Positions 55,819 to 62,277 of a DNA stretch of 64,000 nt are shown here, in pieces. The stretch is from Pseudonocardia sp. 73-21 (GTDB lineage: Bacteria > Actinomycetota > Actinomycetes > Mycobacteriales > Pseudonocardiaceae), in assembly GCF_001899645.1 (NCBI RefSeq), contig NZ_MKVV01000044.1, positions 86,682 to 150,681 on the forward strand, in the 5' to 3' direction. The notes beneath the pieces were generated by a model. The model ran no database searches and was not told where the DNA came from. It was given only the letters and a program-made list of their open reading frames with translations. Each line of letters opens with the position of its first letter. Position 1 is the first letter of the stretch. Made by a program: the position numbers and the translations under genes.

Positions 55819-56961
55819 TCAGGTGCGGCGGGCGAGGCCCGCGTACTCGGCGGGCGACACGTCGTAGGTCCAGGCCGCCGCGGCAACGGGGTCGGGGATG
55901 TCGGCGGGGACGGTGAGTCCGAACCGGCGGATGGTGCCGTCGCGGTCCGCGGATCCGTTGGTGCACAGCAGGACCCGGACGGGCTCGTCGTAGATGGCGG
56001 CAGGCACGTCGTAGAGCGCGAGCTCGCGGCCCGGGTTGCCCGGGTCTGGGACGTTGTCTTCGACCTGGGCGAGGCCGGCGTCGACGACGAACCGGTCCCA
56101 GCCGCGCTTCTCGATGGCGCACCGGCGGATCTCCGCGTTGGGCTCCTTCAGGATCCGGTCGGGTGCCCACCCGTCACCGGTGACGAGGTCGGCGGGGACG
56201 CGGACGCCGTGCCACCAGTGCCCGGCGTAGCCGTCGGCGTAGGCGAGCGCGGGCCCGGTCTCGCAGTGCAGCCGGGCCTGCTGGTCCCGCTCGATGACGG
56301 TGGGGCGGTCGGTGAGGATGGCGGCGCCACGCGTCGGCCACCACCAGCCGGTCTGCCAGATCGCGGCGGTTATGGCCTCTAGGCGGGGTGACGGCTCGAT
56401 GGCGGCGACGTCGAGGGCCCGGGTGTAGAGCGTGGCCCAGTAGGCGTCCCACCAGGGCGACAGGCTGCTGTAGATGTCGTTCGCCATCGCGTCCCCGAGC
56501 TGGCCCCAGAGCTGGTCCCGGAGCTGGTCCCCGAGCTGGTCCCAGAGCTGGTCCCAGAGCTGGCCCCGGAGCTGGTCCCCGAGCTGGTCCCGGAGCTGGT
56601 CCCCGAGCTGGTCCCAGAGCTGGTCCCGGAGCTGGTCCCCGAGCTGGCCCCGGAGCTGGTCCCCGAGCTGGTCCCAGAGCTGGCCCCGGAGCTGGCCCCA
56701 GAGCTGGCCCGGCGCCTTCGCTCCGGGCTTGAACAGGTGCTCGCGAAGCACGGTGCTGGCGAACACGCCGCCGAGCGGCGAGTCCATCCAGATCGTCAGC
56801 GGTGGTACCTCGAGGCCGGCGGCGCGGTAGGCCTCGTGGACGGCTGCTTCGGCGGCGGGGCGGTCGCAGCGTTCGGTGGAGAGCGCAGTGGTCATCCAGC
56901 CGTCGCGGAGCTTGTCGGTTGCGGCGCGCTGCTCGGCCGACATGGTTCCGGCGTAGGTCAT
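55819..56961 (-). CDS. DUF6745-like protein with 18 tetrapeptide repeats
   Basis: 380 residues from ATG 56961. Residues 1-85 are helical ([27 protein letters not shown]). Then come 18 consecutive units of [GD]QL[WRG]. The C-terminal 220 have the DUF6745 pattern: [77 protein letters not shown]. The repeat may form a helical solenoid and varies easily in copy number. Function of DUF6745 is unknown. Confidence 0.65.
   Translation of the reverse strand: MTYAGTMSAEQRAATDKLRDGWMTTALSTERCDRPAAEAAVHEAYRAAGLEVPPLTIWMDSPLGGVFASTVLREHLFKPGAKAPGQLWGQLRGQLWDQLGDQLRGQLGDQLRDQLWDQLGDQLRDQLGDQLRGQLWDQLWDQLGDQLRDQLWGQLGDAMANDIYSSLSPWWDAYWATLYTRALDVAAIEPSPRLEAITAAIWQTGWWWPTRGAAILTDRPTVIERDQQARLHCETGPALAYADGYAGHWWHGVRVPADLVTGDGWAPDRILKEPNAEIRRCAIEKRGWDRFVVDAGLAQVEDNVPDPGNPGRELALYDVPAAIYDEPVRVLLCTNGSADRDGTIRRFGLTVPADIPDPVAAAAWTYDVSPAEYAGLARRT
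56497..56712 (-). repeat. 12-bp tandem repeat, 18 units
   Basis: On the plus strand the unit is GAGCTGG(T/C)CCC(C/G/A)(G/A), perfectly periodic for 216 bp and in frame with the DUF6745-like gene. Variation is nearly confined to three positions, which set the fourth residue (W, R or G) and the G/D choice. Confidence 0.85.
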
Positions 56962-57185
56962 TGGGATGCTCCACTGGCTCGGAGGATGCGGACGGTCTTG
57001 CAGGGCCACTCGGCGCCGTCTTCGGCGCAGATGCCGTCGGCGTGGTGGTGGAGGGCGGAGATTCCGGCGACGAGGGTGTGGCGTGCGGCGAAGACGTCGA
57101 TGCAGCGTTCCTCGGAGAAGTGGAGGGGGAAGACGGCTTCGTCGGTGAACACGTTGCGGCGGACGGGGTCGAACAGGATGGTCAC
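56958..57185 (-). CDS. Small hypothetical protein (75 aa)
   Basis: GTG 57185 overlaps the previous stop. TILFDPVRRNVFTDEAVFPLHFSEERCIDVFAARHTLVAGISALHHHAD, then two Cys. No family recognised. Confidence 0.5.
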   Translation of the reverse strand: MTILFDPVRRNVFTDEAVFPLHFSEERCIDVFAARHTLVAGISALHHHADGICAEDGAEWPCKTVRILRASGASQ

Positions 57186-58081
57186 GGCTGGACCACCACC
57201 GGCAGGGGCTCGGTGATCTGGGCGTCCCACTGGTCGATGTCCCAGCCGGGGTCGCCGGGCTGCGGGGTGTCCAGGCCAGCGAAGTCGCCGTCTTGGAGAG
57301 ACATCTCTGCTCCTCGTGCCTCGTACTGCAGGTTCAGGAAGTAGCGGGCGACGGCGCACGGCAGGACCTCGTTGCGCTTCCGCAGGTTGCATCGCGGGCA
57401 TGCGGTGTCGACGTTCTCGGGGACGTCGCCGGGGTTGACCACGCCGAACACGTCAAGAGCCGCCTCGTCCGCAGCCAGCGGAATCAGGTGGTCGAAGTGG
57501 ATCGTCGAGTCGGCCGCCAGAGCTGCGCGGCAGAGCCAGCAGGACGCGACACCTCGAAGTGCGACGCCGCGGGCGAGGATCTCTGCGGTTCGCCACGGCC
57601 TGGTCGGTAGAGCCAGCTTCCGGGCTCGACGCCTTGCCTTCGCCGCCCGCGCGGCCTGCCGTCCGGCCTCGGACCTGTTGTACGACTGATCCTGGATGCG
57701 GATGCGTTCGAGGTTCCGCAGCCGGTAGTCGCGCTTCGCGGTCGGGTTGGCCATGCGGCGCTGCCTCATGTACTCGCGCCGACGATCAGCGTTGCGGGCA
57801 GCGGACTCGCGCCCAACGCGACGGACCTGCTCGCGGTTCTGGCTGCGGTAGAGCGCGCTTCGCGTAAGCTCCGACTCGCGGTTCTGTGCGTACCGTTCCC
57901 GGTCGAGCCGCCGGCTGCGTTCGCCGGTGATCAGCCGGTACTGCCGCGCTCGCTCGACGTTCTGTAGGCGGTAGGCGCGGTTGCAGTCCTTGCACCTGGG
58001 CTGCAGCCCGTCGCTGTTCCGGGTCATCCGACTGAACGCGTCAGCAGGTCGCGCCAGTCGGCACCCCGTGCAGACCTTCAC
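57182..58081 (-). CDS. HNH endonuclease with long basic repeat arm
   Basis: 299 residues from GTG 58081. Zinc part: VCTGCRLARPADAFSRM and CKDCNRAYRLQNVERARQYR. A 120-residue Arg/Asn-rich arm follows with repeated RN-E-R units (QNRESELTRSALYRSQNREQV). The HNH finger is CWLCRAALAADSTIHFDHLIPLA and NVDTACPRCNLRK. It probably nicks or cuts phage DNA; it could be a homing nuclease. Confidence 0.7.
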   Translation of the reverse strand: MKVCTGCRLARPADAFSRMTRNSDGLQPRCKDCNRAYRLQNVERARQYRLITGERSRRLDRERYAQNRESELTRSALYRSQNREQVRRVGRESAARNADRRREYMRQRRMANPTAKRDYRLRNLERIRIQDQSYNRSEAGRQAARAAKARRRARKLALPTRPWRTAEILARGVALRGVASCWLCRAALAADSTIHFDHLIPLAADEAALDVFGVVNPGDVPENVDTACPRCNLRKRNEVLPCAVARYFLNLQYEARGAEMSLQDGDFAGLDTPQPGDPGWDIDQWDAQITEPLPVVVQP

Positions 58082-58755
58082 GACTCGAACCGCTCGATGA
58101 CAGGGCCGTACTGCTCTTCGACGTAGCCGCGACTGCGTGGGGGGCTCGTGCGGCGGATGTATGAGCCGCCGACCGTGGGCCACCACTCGTCCTCGTGGCG
58201 GTCCGCGAGCAAGGGCTGGGCCGCAACGGGCTCGCGGTCGCCGAGCGCGCCGACGGCGGCCAGCTGCTCGGCGACGTGGCGGGCGTACTCGTCCGGGCCG
58301 GGCCAGTACCGCGAGCCGTTGTATGCGGTGATCAGCTCTCGGCCCCATCCGCAGCGGCAGCTGGCGCGAGGCCCGTGCGGGTCCAGGATGTGCGCCCGCA
58401 GCGTGGTGGCCGCGCCCTCGATGGCCGCCGTCCGGTCGCGCTGCCCGATCTCGTCGCCGTGCCGCTCGGCGGCGGCCACGGTGGCGGCGTCACGGGAACG
58501 CTCGACGTGCTGACGTGTGTTCGCCAGCTCCATGCGGAGCCGCGCGATGGTGCCGCGCTGCTCCCCGATCGTGGCCGACGCCCGCCCGTACATGCGCCGG
58601 AAGTGCCGGGCGGCCTGCCCTTCCTCGGACACCCGGACCTCCATCCACAGGTCCTCGGGTGTGGGGGTGGCGCGGAGCCGCTCGACGAGGGCACGGGAGC
58701 CGGCGAGCTGTCCGCTCAGCAGGTTGATGCGCCTGCGCATCTTCGCCTTCTTCAC
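58078..58755 (-). CDS. Coiled-coil phage protein (225 aa)
   Basis: From GTG 58755. Basic start (KKAKMRRRINLLSGQL), a long coiled coil (RRMYGRASATIGEQRGTIARLRMELANTRQHVERSRDAATV), then CRCGWG and RYWPGPDEYARHVAEQLAAVG. Common in actinophage early operons, unknown role. Confidence 0.55.
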   Translation of the reverse strand: MKKAKMRRRINLLSGQLAGSRALVERLRATPTPEDLWMEVRVSEEGQAARHFRRMYGRASATIGEQRGTIARLRMELANTRQHVERSRDAATVAAAERHGDEIGQRDRTAAIEGAATTLRAHILDPHGPRASCRCGWGRELITAYNGSRYWPGPDEYARHVAEQLAAVGALGDREPVAAQPLLADRHEDEWWPTVGGSYIRRTSPPRSRGYVEEQYGPVIERFES

Positions 58756-58955
58756 GACGCCACCTGCTCGCAGACCAGGCGCACCGCGTCGTCGGGTACG
58801 CGGTTCAGCACGCGCCAGCCGTCGAAGTCGGCCCAGTGCATCGGCACCGTCGCCACCGTGAGGTCGATCAGGCCGTGCCGGGCATCCTCGCCATCGCGGG
58901 CGTTCATCTGGTCGGCCAGCGACGCCGACCAGTAAAGGACCGGGGGCAGCGTCAT
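58752..58955 (-). CDS. Small hypothetical protein (67 aa)
   Basis: From ATG 58955. TLPPVLYWSASLADQMNARDGEDARHGLIDLTVATVPMHWADFDGWRVLNRVPD. Coupled to both neighbours. Not recognised. Confidence 0.5.
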   Translation of the reverse strand: MTLPPVLYWSASLADQMNARDGEDARHGLIDLTVATVPMHWADFDGWRVLNRVPDDAVRLVCEQVAS

Positions 58956-59152
58956 GACCGCACCCCGTCCGACGGGAGCCGGCCACCGGGCGCGTCGTAG
59001 CGGGCACGGGCCTCCTCGACGACGTCGGGGAACGCGCGGGTCAGCGCCAGCAGGTTCGCCGTGTCGGCCTTCATGACCGCCGCCATGATCAGCGCGTCGA
59101 ACGGGACGTCGGGCAGCTTCGTCGCGACCGTGTAGTCGTAGAGGCCGCTCAT
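58952..59152 (-). CDS. Small hypothetical protein (66 aa)
   Basis: MSGLYDYTVATKLPDVPFDA then LIMAAVMKADTANLLALTRA. Helical pair. 4-bp overlaps both sides. Unknown. Confidence 0.5.
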   Translation of the reverse strand: MSGLYDYTVATKLPDVPFDALIMAAVMKADTANLLALTRAFPDVVEEARARYDAPGGRLPSDGVRS

Positions 59153-59415
59153 CGCCCACCGCCGAGGAGCTTCGCCAGCAGCGACGTCCCCGGCGCGGGC
59201 ATCCGCACCCCCGGCGACGGCGGCCGGGGTCGCAGCACCACCCCGGTGATGGCGATGGCATGGACCTCGCCGCGCCGCTCACCGAGGCGGTGGCGGGGGG
59301 TCTTGCGGCGCGAGCAGTACTGCTCGGCGATGGAGGCGAGCTGGGCGACGTCGAGGACGGCTGGCAGTTCGGCGGTGGGTGTGGCGTTGAAGCTGTCACC
59401 ATAGGTGGTGGTCAC
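59149..59415 (-). CDS. Small hypothetical protein (88 aa)
   Basis: GTG 59415 follows AGAGGAG, so a fresh translation start. TPTAELPAVLDVAQLASIAEQYCSRRKTPRHRLGERRGEVHAIAITGVVL. Basic centre suggests nucleic acid binding. Not recognised. Confidence 0.5.
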   Translation of the reverse strand: MTTTYGDSFNATPTAELPAVLDVAQLASIAEQYCSRRKTPRHRLGERRGEVHAIAITGVVLRPRPPSPGVRMPAPGTSLLAKLLGGGR

Positions 59416-59477
59416 GAGGGTTGCTCCTCTTGATCGGGCGGGGCCGGGCGCGGTGGTGGCGACCGGTCCCGCTGCTG

Positions 59478-59792
59478 TTACTGGGGGGTTTGGGTGGGGC
59501 TCTGTGGCGGGCCGGTGAGGTACCAGGCCATGGCGGCGAGGACGGCCCAGCCGGACAGCCACAGTGGGCCGCTGCCGGTAATGAGCACGGCGACGGAGAT
59601 GGTGATGACGAGGGCGCCGAGCGGGTAGCCGACGCGGTCGGGGTTCGCGGGGTAGAGCAGCCGGTCGGGCAGGGTGCGGCGCCGGACGCCGGCGGCCTGG
59701 TCGCGGCAGGGCCCGCACACCGACGCTGTCCCGGCGGGATGCCGGTCGGCGTGGATCTGCTGGGCGCGCGTCTCCAGCTCGTCGTCGGTCAC
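59478..59792 (-). CDS. Two-helix membrane protein (104 aa)
   Basis: N-terminal zinc-like CGPCRDQAAGVRRRTLPDRLL, then helices YPLGALVITISVAVLITG and LWLSGWAVLAAMAWYLTG. Early expression of a membrane protein could serve exclusion of other phages; inference only. Confidence 0.55.
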   Translation of the reverse strand: MTDDELETRAQQIHADRHPAGTASVCGPCRDQAAGVRRRTLPDRLLYPANPDRVGYPLGALVITISVAVLITGSGPLWLSGWAVLAAMAWYLTGPPQSPTQTPQ

Positions 59793-60175
59793 GTCGAGCC
59801 CGGATCGACCGCGATGAAGAACGGCAGCCGGTAGAAGCGGCCCGGGTAGCCGATGTTCAGCGTCTTCGCGTTGAGCAGGCGGATGAACTCGTGGCGCTGG
59901 GCTTCGTTGAGGTGCTGGAAGTAGAACTTCGCCTCGCCGGTGGCGAGCACGACGTACGCCTTGTAGTTCTTGTCGGTGGGGCCGACCTGGGCGCCGTCGC
60001 TGATCGCGGCCATGAAGTCGTCAGGCGGCATGGACCCGCACCAGGTGCAGCCGAGCGGCTGGGACACGAGGCCGTGGCTGGGCTCGTAATGATCGGGCCC
60101 GGGGAACGCCTTGTGGACGGCCGCGGTCGCTGGCGTCTCGGGCCGTCGGGGGCACATGAACTCGGGGGCGCTCAT
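59789..60175 (-). CDS. Hypothetical protein (128 aa)
   Basis: From ATG 60175. CPRRPETPATAAVHKAFPGPDHYEP, GCTWCGSMPPDDFMAAISDGAQVGPTDKNYKAYVVLATGEAKFYFQHLNEAQRHEFIRLLN. The zinc-like CxxC and the KFYFQHL stretch recur in actinophages. No known role. Confidence 0.6.
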   Translation of the reverse strand: MSAPEFMCPRRPETPATAAVHKAFPGPDHYEPSHGLVSQPLGCTWCGSMPPDDFMAAISDGAQVGPTDKNYKAYVVLATGEAKFYFQHLNEAQRHEFIRLLNAKTLNIGYPGRFYRLPFFIAVDPGST

Positions 60176-60294
60176 CGGGGGCGCCGCTGTTCGGCGTGCT
60201 TGATGACGCGGCCGATGATCAGGCTGACGACGATGGACGCGGCGAGCCACAGGGTGGCGGCGCCGAGGATGAGCAGGTCGGCCAGGTCGATCAC
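60172..60294 (-). CDS. Very small membrane protein (40 aa)
   Basis: GTG 60294 and stop 60172 both overlap neighbours by 4 bp. A single membrane helix (LLILGAATLWLAASIVVSLI) and a basic tail (RVIKHAEQRRPR). Too short for usual gene finders. Confidence 0.55.
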   Translation of the reverse strand: MIDLADLLILGAATLWLAASIVVSLIIGRVIKHAEQRRPR

Positions 60295-60929
60295 GACGCA
60301 ACCTCCGACGACCCGGTCAGTCGCTCGTGCGCGGCCAGCCACGTGACGCTGAGGTCGTCACCGGCGGCCGCGATCAGGTCGTCGAGGTAGGCGCGACGAC
60401 GGTCGTCGTGTGCGGCGAACCGGGCCGTGATCTCCGCCTGCTGGCGCGCGTAGTCGTCCAGCTCCTTGAGCGTCGTGGTGACGGGCTCGAAGTCGGAGAG
60501 CGGGAACAGCGCGCCCTGATCGCCGACGATGTCGATGAGTGCACGGGCGTGGTCGCGCTTGCGCTCGTCGTCGGTGCGGTGGTCGGCGAGGGGCTCACCG
60601 TCGGGCGTCTCGTAGGTAGGGAAGTTCGCGGAGCGGAGCCCGCTCCAGTCCTCGAATTCGGCACACGCGTGCAGAATCTGGGCCTCGGTGGAGTAGGCGC
60701 GGGCGCACTGGAGGCGGTAGCGGATCTCGCGCTCGGACAGCTTCAGTCCGGCCGCTTCGGCGGCCTTGATGAGTTCGGCGGCGCGGCCGGGCTTGAGCTG
60801 GGTACTGCCGGGCGCGAACGCTTCGGGGTCGCGGAGCAGTCGGAGGCCCCACGTCCAGCGTTCCCGGATGCCACCGGCGTCGGCCGACGCGATGGCCTTC
60901 TCTTGGCGGATGTACTGGGTGGTCTTCAC
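60291..60929 (-). CDS. Conserved early phage protein (212 aa)
   Basis: From GTG 60929. TTQYIRQEKAIASADAGGIRERWTWGLRLLRD, then AELIKAAEAAGLKLSEREIRYRLQCARAYSTEAQILHACAEFEDW. The second part looks like an HTH-plus-helix module, as in some phage replication/regulation proteins. C-terminal coiled helices follow. Second gene of the early operon. Role unknown. Confidence 0.55.
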   Translation of the reverse strand: MKTTQYIRQEKAIASADAGGIRERWTWGLRLLRDPEAFAPGSTQLKPGRAAELIKAAEAAGLKLSEREIRYRLQCARAYSTEAQILHACAEFEDWSGLRSANFPTYETPDGEPLADHRTDDERKRDHARALIDIVGDQGALFPLSDFEPVTTTLKELDDYARQQAEITARFAAHDDRRRAYLDDLIAAAGDDLSVTWLAAHERLTGSSEVAS

Positions 60930-61132
60930 GACGCGGCCCTGACAGGCGGCGCGGCGACGGACTCGCCGAGCCACGTGGCGATCGTTCGGTCGCTGACGTC
61001 GACGGCGCCGTTCGTCGCGTCGAGCAAGTCCATGGAGAGGCGGCGGTAGCTGCGGGGTCTGCGCTCGCGAAGCCAGTCCTCGACCGGCTGGTCAAGGAGA
61101 TGGTCGGCGAGCGCCTGCTTCGGTGTGCGCAT
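60926..61132 (-). CDS. Cro-like small HTH protein, first gene of the early operon
   Basis: 68 residues from ATG 61132. EDWLRERRPRSYRRLSMDLLDATNGAVDVSDRTIATWLGE is a helix-turn-helix with recognition helix SDRTIATWL. Divergent from the repressor with 106 bp between, the standard repressor/Cro arrangement. A -10 (TAGTCT) lies 8 nt before the start, so the message is leaderless. Confidence 0.65.
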   Translation of the reverse strand: MRTPKQALADHLLDQPVEDWLRERRPRSYRRLSMDLLDATNGAVDVSDRTIATWLGESVAAPPVRAAS

Positions 61133-61238
61133 GGTGCGGCAGACTAGCAGTCTGAGAAGCTGGACGCGGAAGCTGGTTCTCTAGCCTATTCGGGTGGTCT
61201 ACGCGAAGCCCCTTCCGAAATGACTTACGCTCAGTCTC
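61133..61238. promoter_or_regulatory. Lysis/lysogeny control region with divergent leaderless promoters
   Basis: Leftward -10 TAGTCT (complement of 61141-61146), 8 nt before the cro-like ATG. Rightward -10 TACGCT (61226-61231), 7 nt before the repressor GTG. An operator-like palindrome AGACT-AGC-AGTCT (61141-61153) covers the leftward -10. A direct repeat GAAGCTGG at 61156-61163 and 61169-61176 is framed by GAGAA/TTCTC. Repressor bound at the palindrome would shut off the early operon. Confidence 0.6.
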
Positions 61239-61577
61239 GTGACCAGCGCAGAGACGACCCGCACCCTCGTGGCCGGACGCCTACTCGACGTCGACCGCGC
61301 AGCCAAGACCAACGACACCGTTCGTCGCACCGTGAAGGCCCTGCACGGGTTCTACGGCGTGCCGGTCGAGGAGCTGGCCCGCGCCGTCGGAATCTCCCGG
61401 GCCACAATGTTCACTCGACTCAACGGCAAAACCGACTTCAGCATCGGCGAGGTCGCCGTTCTGGCAGACCTATTCGAATGCTCCCTTGACGACTTACACA
61501 AGGGCACGCTCAACCTCCAGACCCCACCGGAGAACGGCCCCTACAGCCGCACGCGCCGCGCCGCTAGCGTTCATTAA
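61239..61577 (+). CDS. Phage immunity repressor, truncated lysogen form
   Basis: 112 residues from GTG 61239. Cro/CI-type HTH: HGFYGVPVEELARAVGISRATMFTRLNGKTDFSIGEVAVLADLFE, with recognition helix SRATMFTRL. The last codons (GTT CAT TAA) lie in the att core; the stop uses the core T and two host bases. In the circular phage the frame would go on for 56 more codons ending -HLAPVA. This matches integration-dependent repressors of BPs-type mycobacteriophages, in which only the shorter prophage form is stable. Confidence 0.75.
   Translation: MTSAETTRTLVAGRLLDVDRAAKTNDTVRRTVKALHGFYGVPVEELARAVGISRATMFTRLNGKTDFSIGEVAVLADLFECSLDDLHKGTLNLQTPPENGPYSRTRRAASVH
61568..61575. other. attR core (CGTTCATT)
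   Basis: Second copy of the core, overlapping the repressor 3' end. Phage arm CCGCTAG to the left, host arm AACTCG to the right. Flanks of attL and attR also share ACT and GA beyond the core (13 of 15 positions from CGTTCATT on). It lies 27 bp before the response regulator start, in its promoter region. Confidence 0.6.
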
Positions 61578-61590
61578 CTCGACGCGCCAG

Positions 61591-61596
61591 TACCGT
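61591..61596 (+). promoter_or_regulatory. Leaderless -10 box (TACCGT) of the response regulator
   Basis: TACCGT lies 6 nt before GTG 61603. With a 17-bp spacer the -35 would be 61568-61573, inside the att core, so phage integration replaces the upstream promoter DNA. Confidence 0.4.
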
Positions 61597-61602
61597 GGAC
61601 CC

Positions 61603-62277
61603 GTGCGCGTACTGCTGGTCGAGGACGAGGTTCCGCTCGCGGAGATGGTGCGCAAGGGGTTGGTCGCCGACGGACACACGGTGCAGGTGGTGCACGACGG
61701 CACCTCGGGCCTGTCCGCGGCCACCACCGGCGACCACGACGTCGTCGTCCTCGACATCATGCTTCCCGGCCTGTCGGGCTACCGGGTCCTGCAGCACCTG
61801 CGCGCCGCCCGGATCTGGACGCCGGTGCTCATGCTCACGGCCAAGGACGGCGAGTACGACGAGGCCGACGCGTTCGACCTCGGCGCCGACGACTACCTCA
61901 CCAAGCCGTTCTCGTTCGTCGTCCTGCTGGCCCGCCTGCGCGCGCTGCTGCGCCGCTCGGGCGAGGCCCGCCCGACGGTGCTCAAGGTCGGCGGCCTCGA
62001 GCTCGACCCGGCGCGACACCGCGTCTTCCGCGACGGCACCGAGATCACGCTGACCCCGCGCGAGTTCGGCGTGCTGGAGCACCTCATGAGCCGCGCGGGC
62101 GAGGTCGTGACGAAGACCGACATCCTGCGCGCCGTCTGGGACGCCCACTACGAGGGCGAGGTCAACGTCGTGGAGGTCTACGTCGGCTACCTCCGCCGCA
62201 AGATCGACACCCCGTTCGGCACGCGCAGCATCGAGACGCTGCGCGGCGTGGGCTACCGGATGTCCGACCCGGCCTGA
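61603..62277 (+). CDS. OmpR-family response regulator
   Basis: 224 residues. Receiver domain: LLVEDE, VVVLDIMLPGLSGY with the phosphorylated Asp, LMLTAKDG, LTKPFSFVVLLAR with the Lys. C-terminal winged helix: LTPREFGVLEHLMSRAGEVVTKTDILRAVWDAHYEGEVNVVEVYVGYLRRKID. It resembles TcrA/CutR-type actinobacterial regulators. Its 3' end overlaps the convergent kinase gene by 25 bp; the kinase is its likely partner. Confidence 0.85.
   Translation: MRVLLVEDEVPLAEMVRKGLVADGHTVQVVHDGTSGLSAATTGDHDVVVLDIMLPGLSGYRVLQHLRAARIWTPVLMLTAKDGEYDEADAFDLGADDYLTKPFSFVVLLARLRALLRRSGEARPTVLKVGGLELDPARHRVFRDGTEITLTPREFGVLEHLMSRAGEVVTKTDILRAVWDAHYEGEVNVVEVYVGYLRRKIDTPFGTRSIETLRGVGYRMSDPA

Larger units (their letters stand above)
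9647..61575. mobile_element. Complete siphophage prophage with a conjugation-like module, about 51.9 kb
   Basis: Boundaries are the two copies of CGTTCATT. Left of 9647 is a host acyl-CoA operon and right of 61575 a host two-component system, with phage genes between. Integrase lies at the left end; repressor and Cro-like genes lie at the right end. Full head, tail and lysis sets are present on the minus strand without obvious breaks, so the prophage may be inducible. The left 8.6 kb (9868-18286) includes DUF2637, FtsK/TraB and a second recombinase, unusual for a siphophage. No DNA polymerase, primase or helicase gene is seen. Confidence 0.85.

Noticed and set aside
56497..56712. CRISPR array or iterons
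   Set aside because: The 12-bp units are contiguous without spacers and exactly in frame with a protein, so they are coding repeats.
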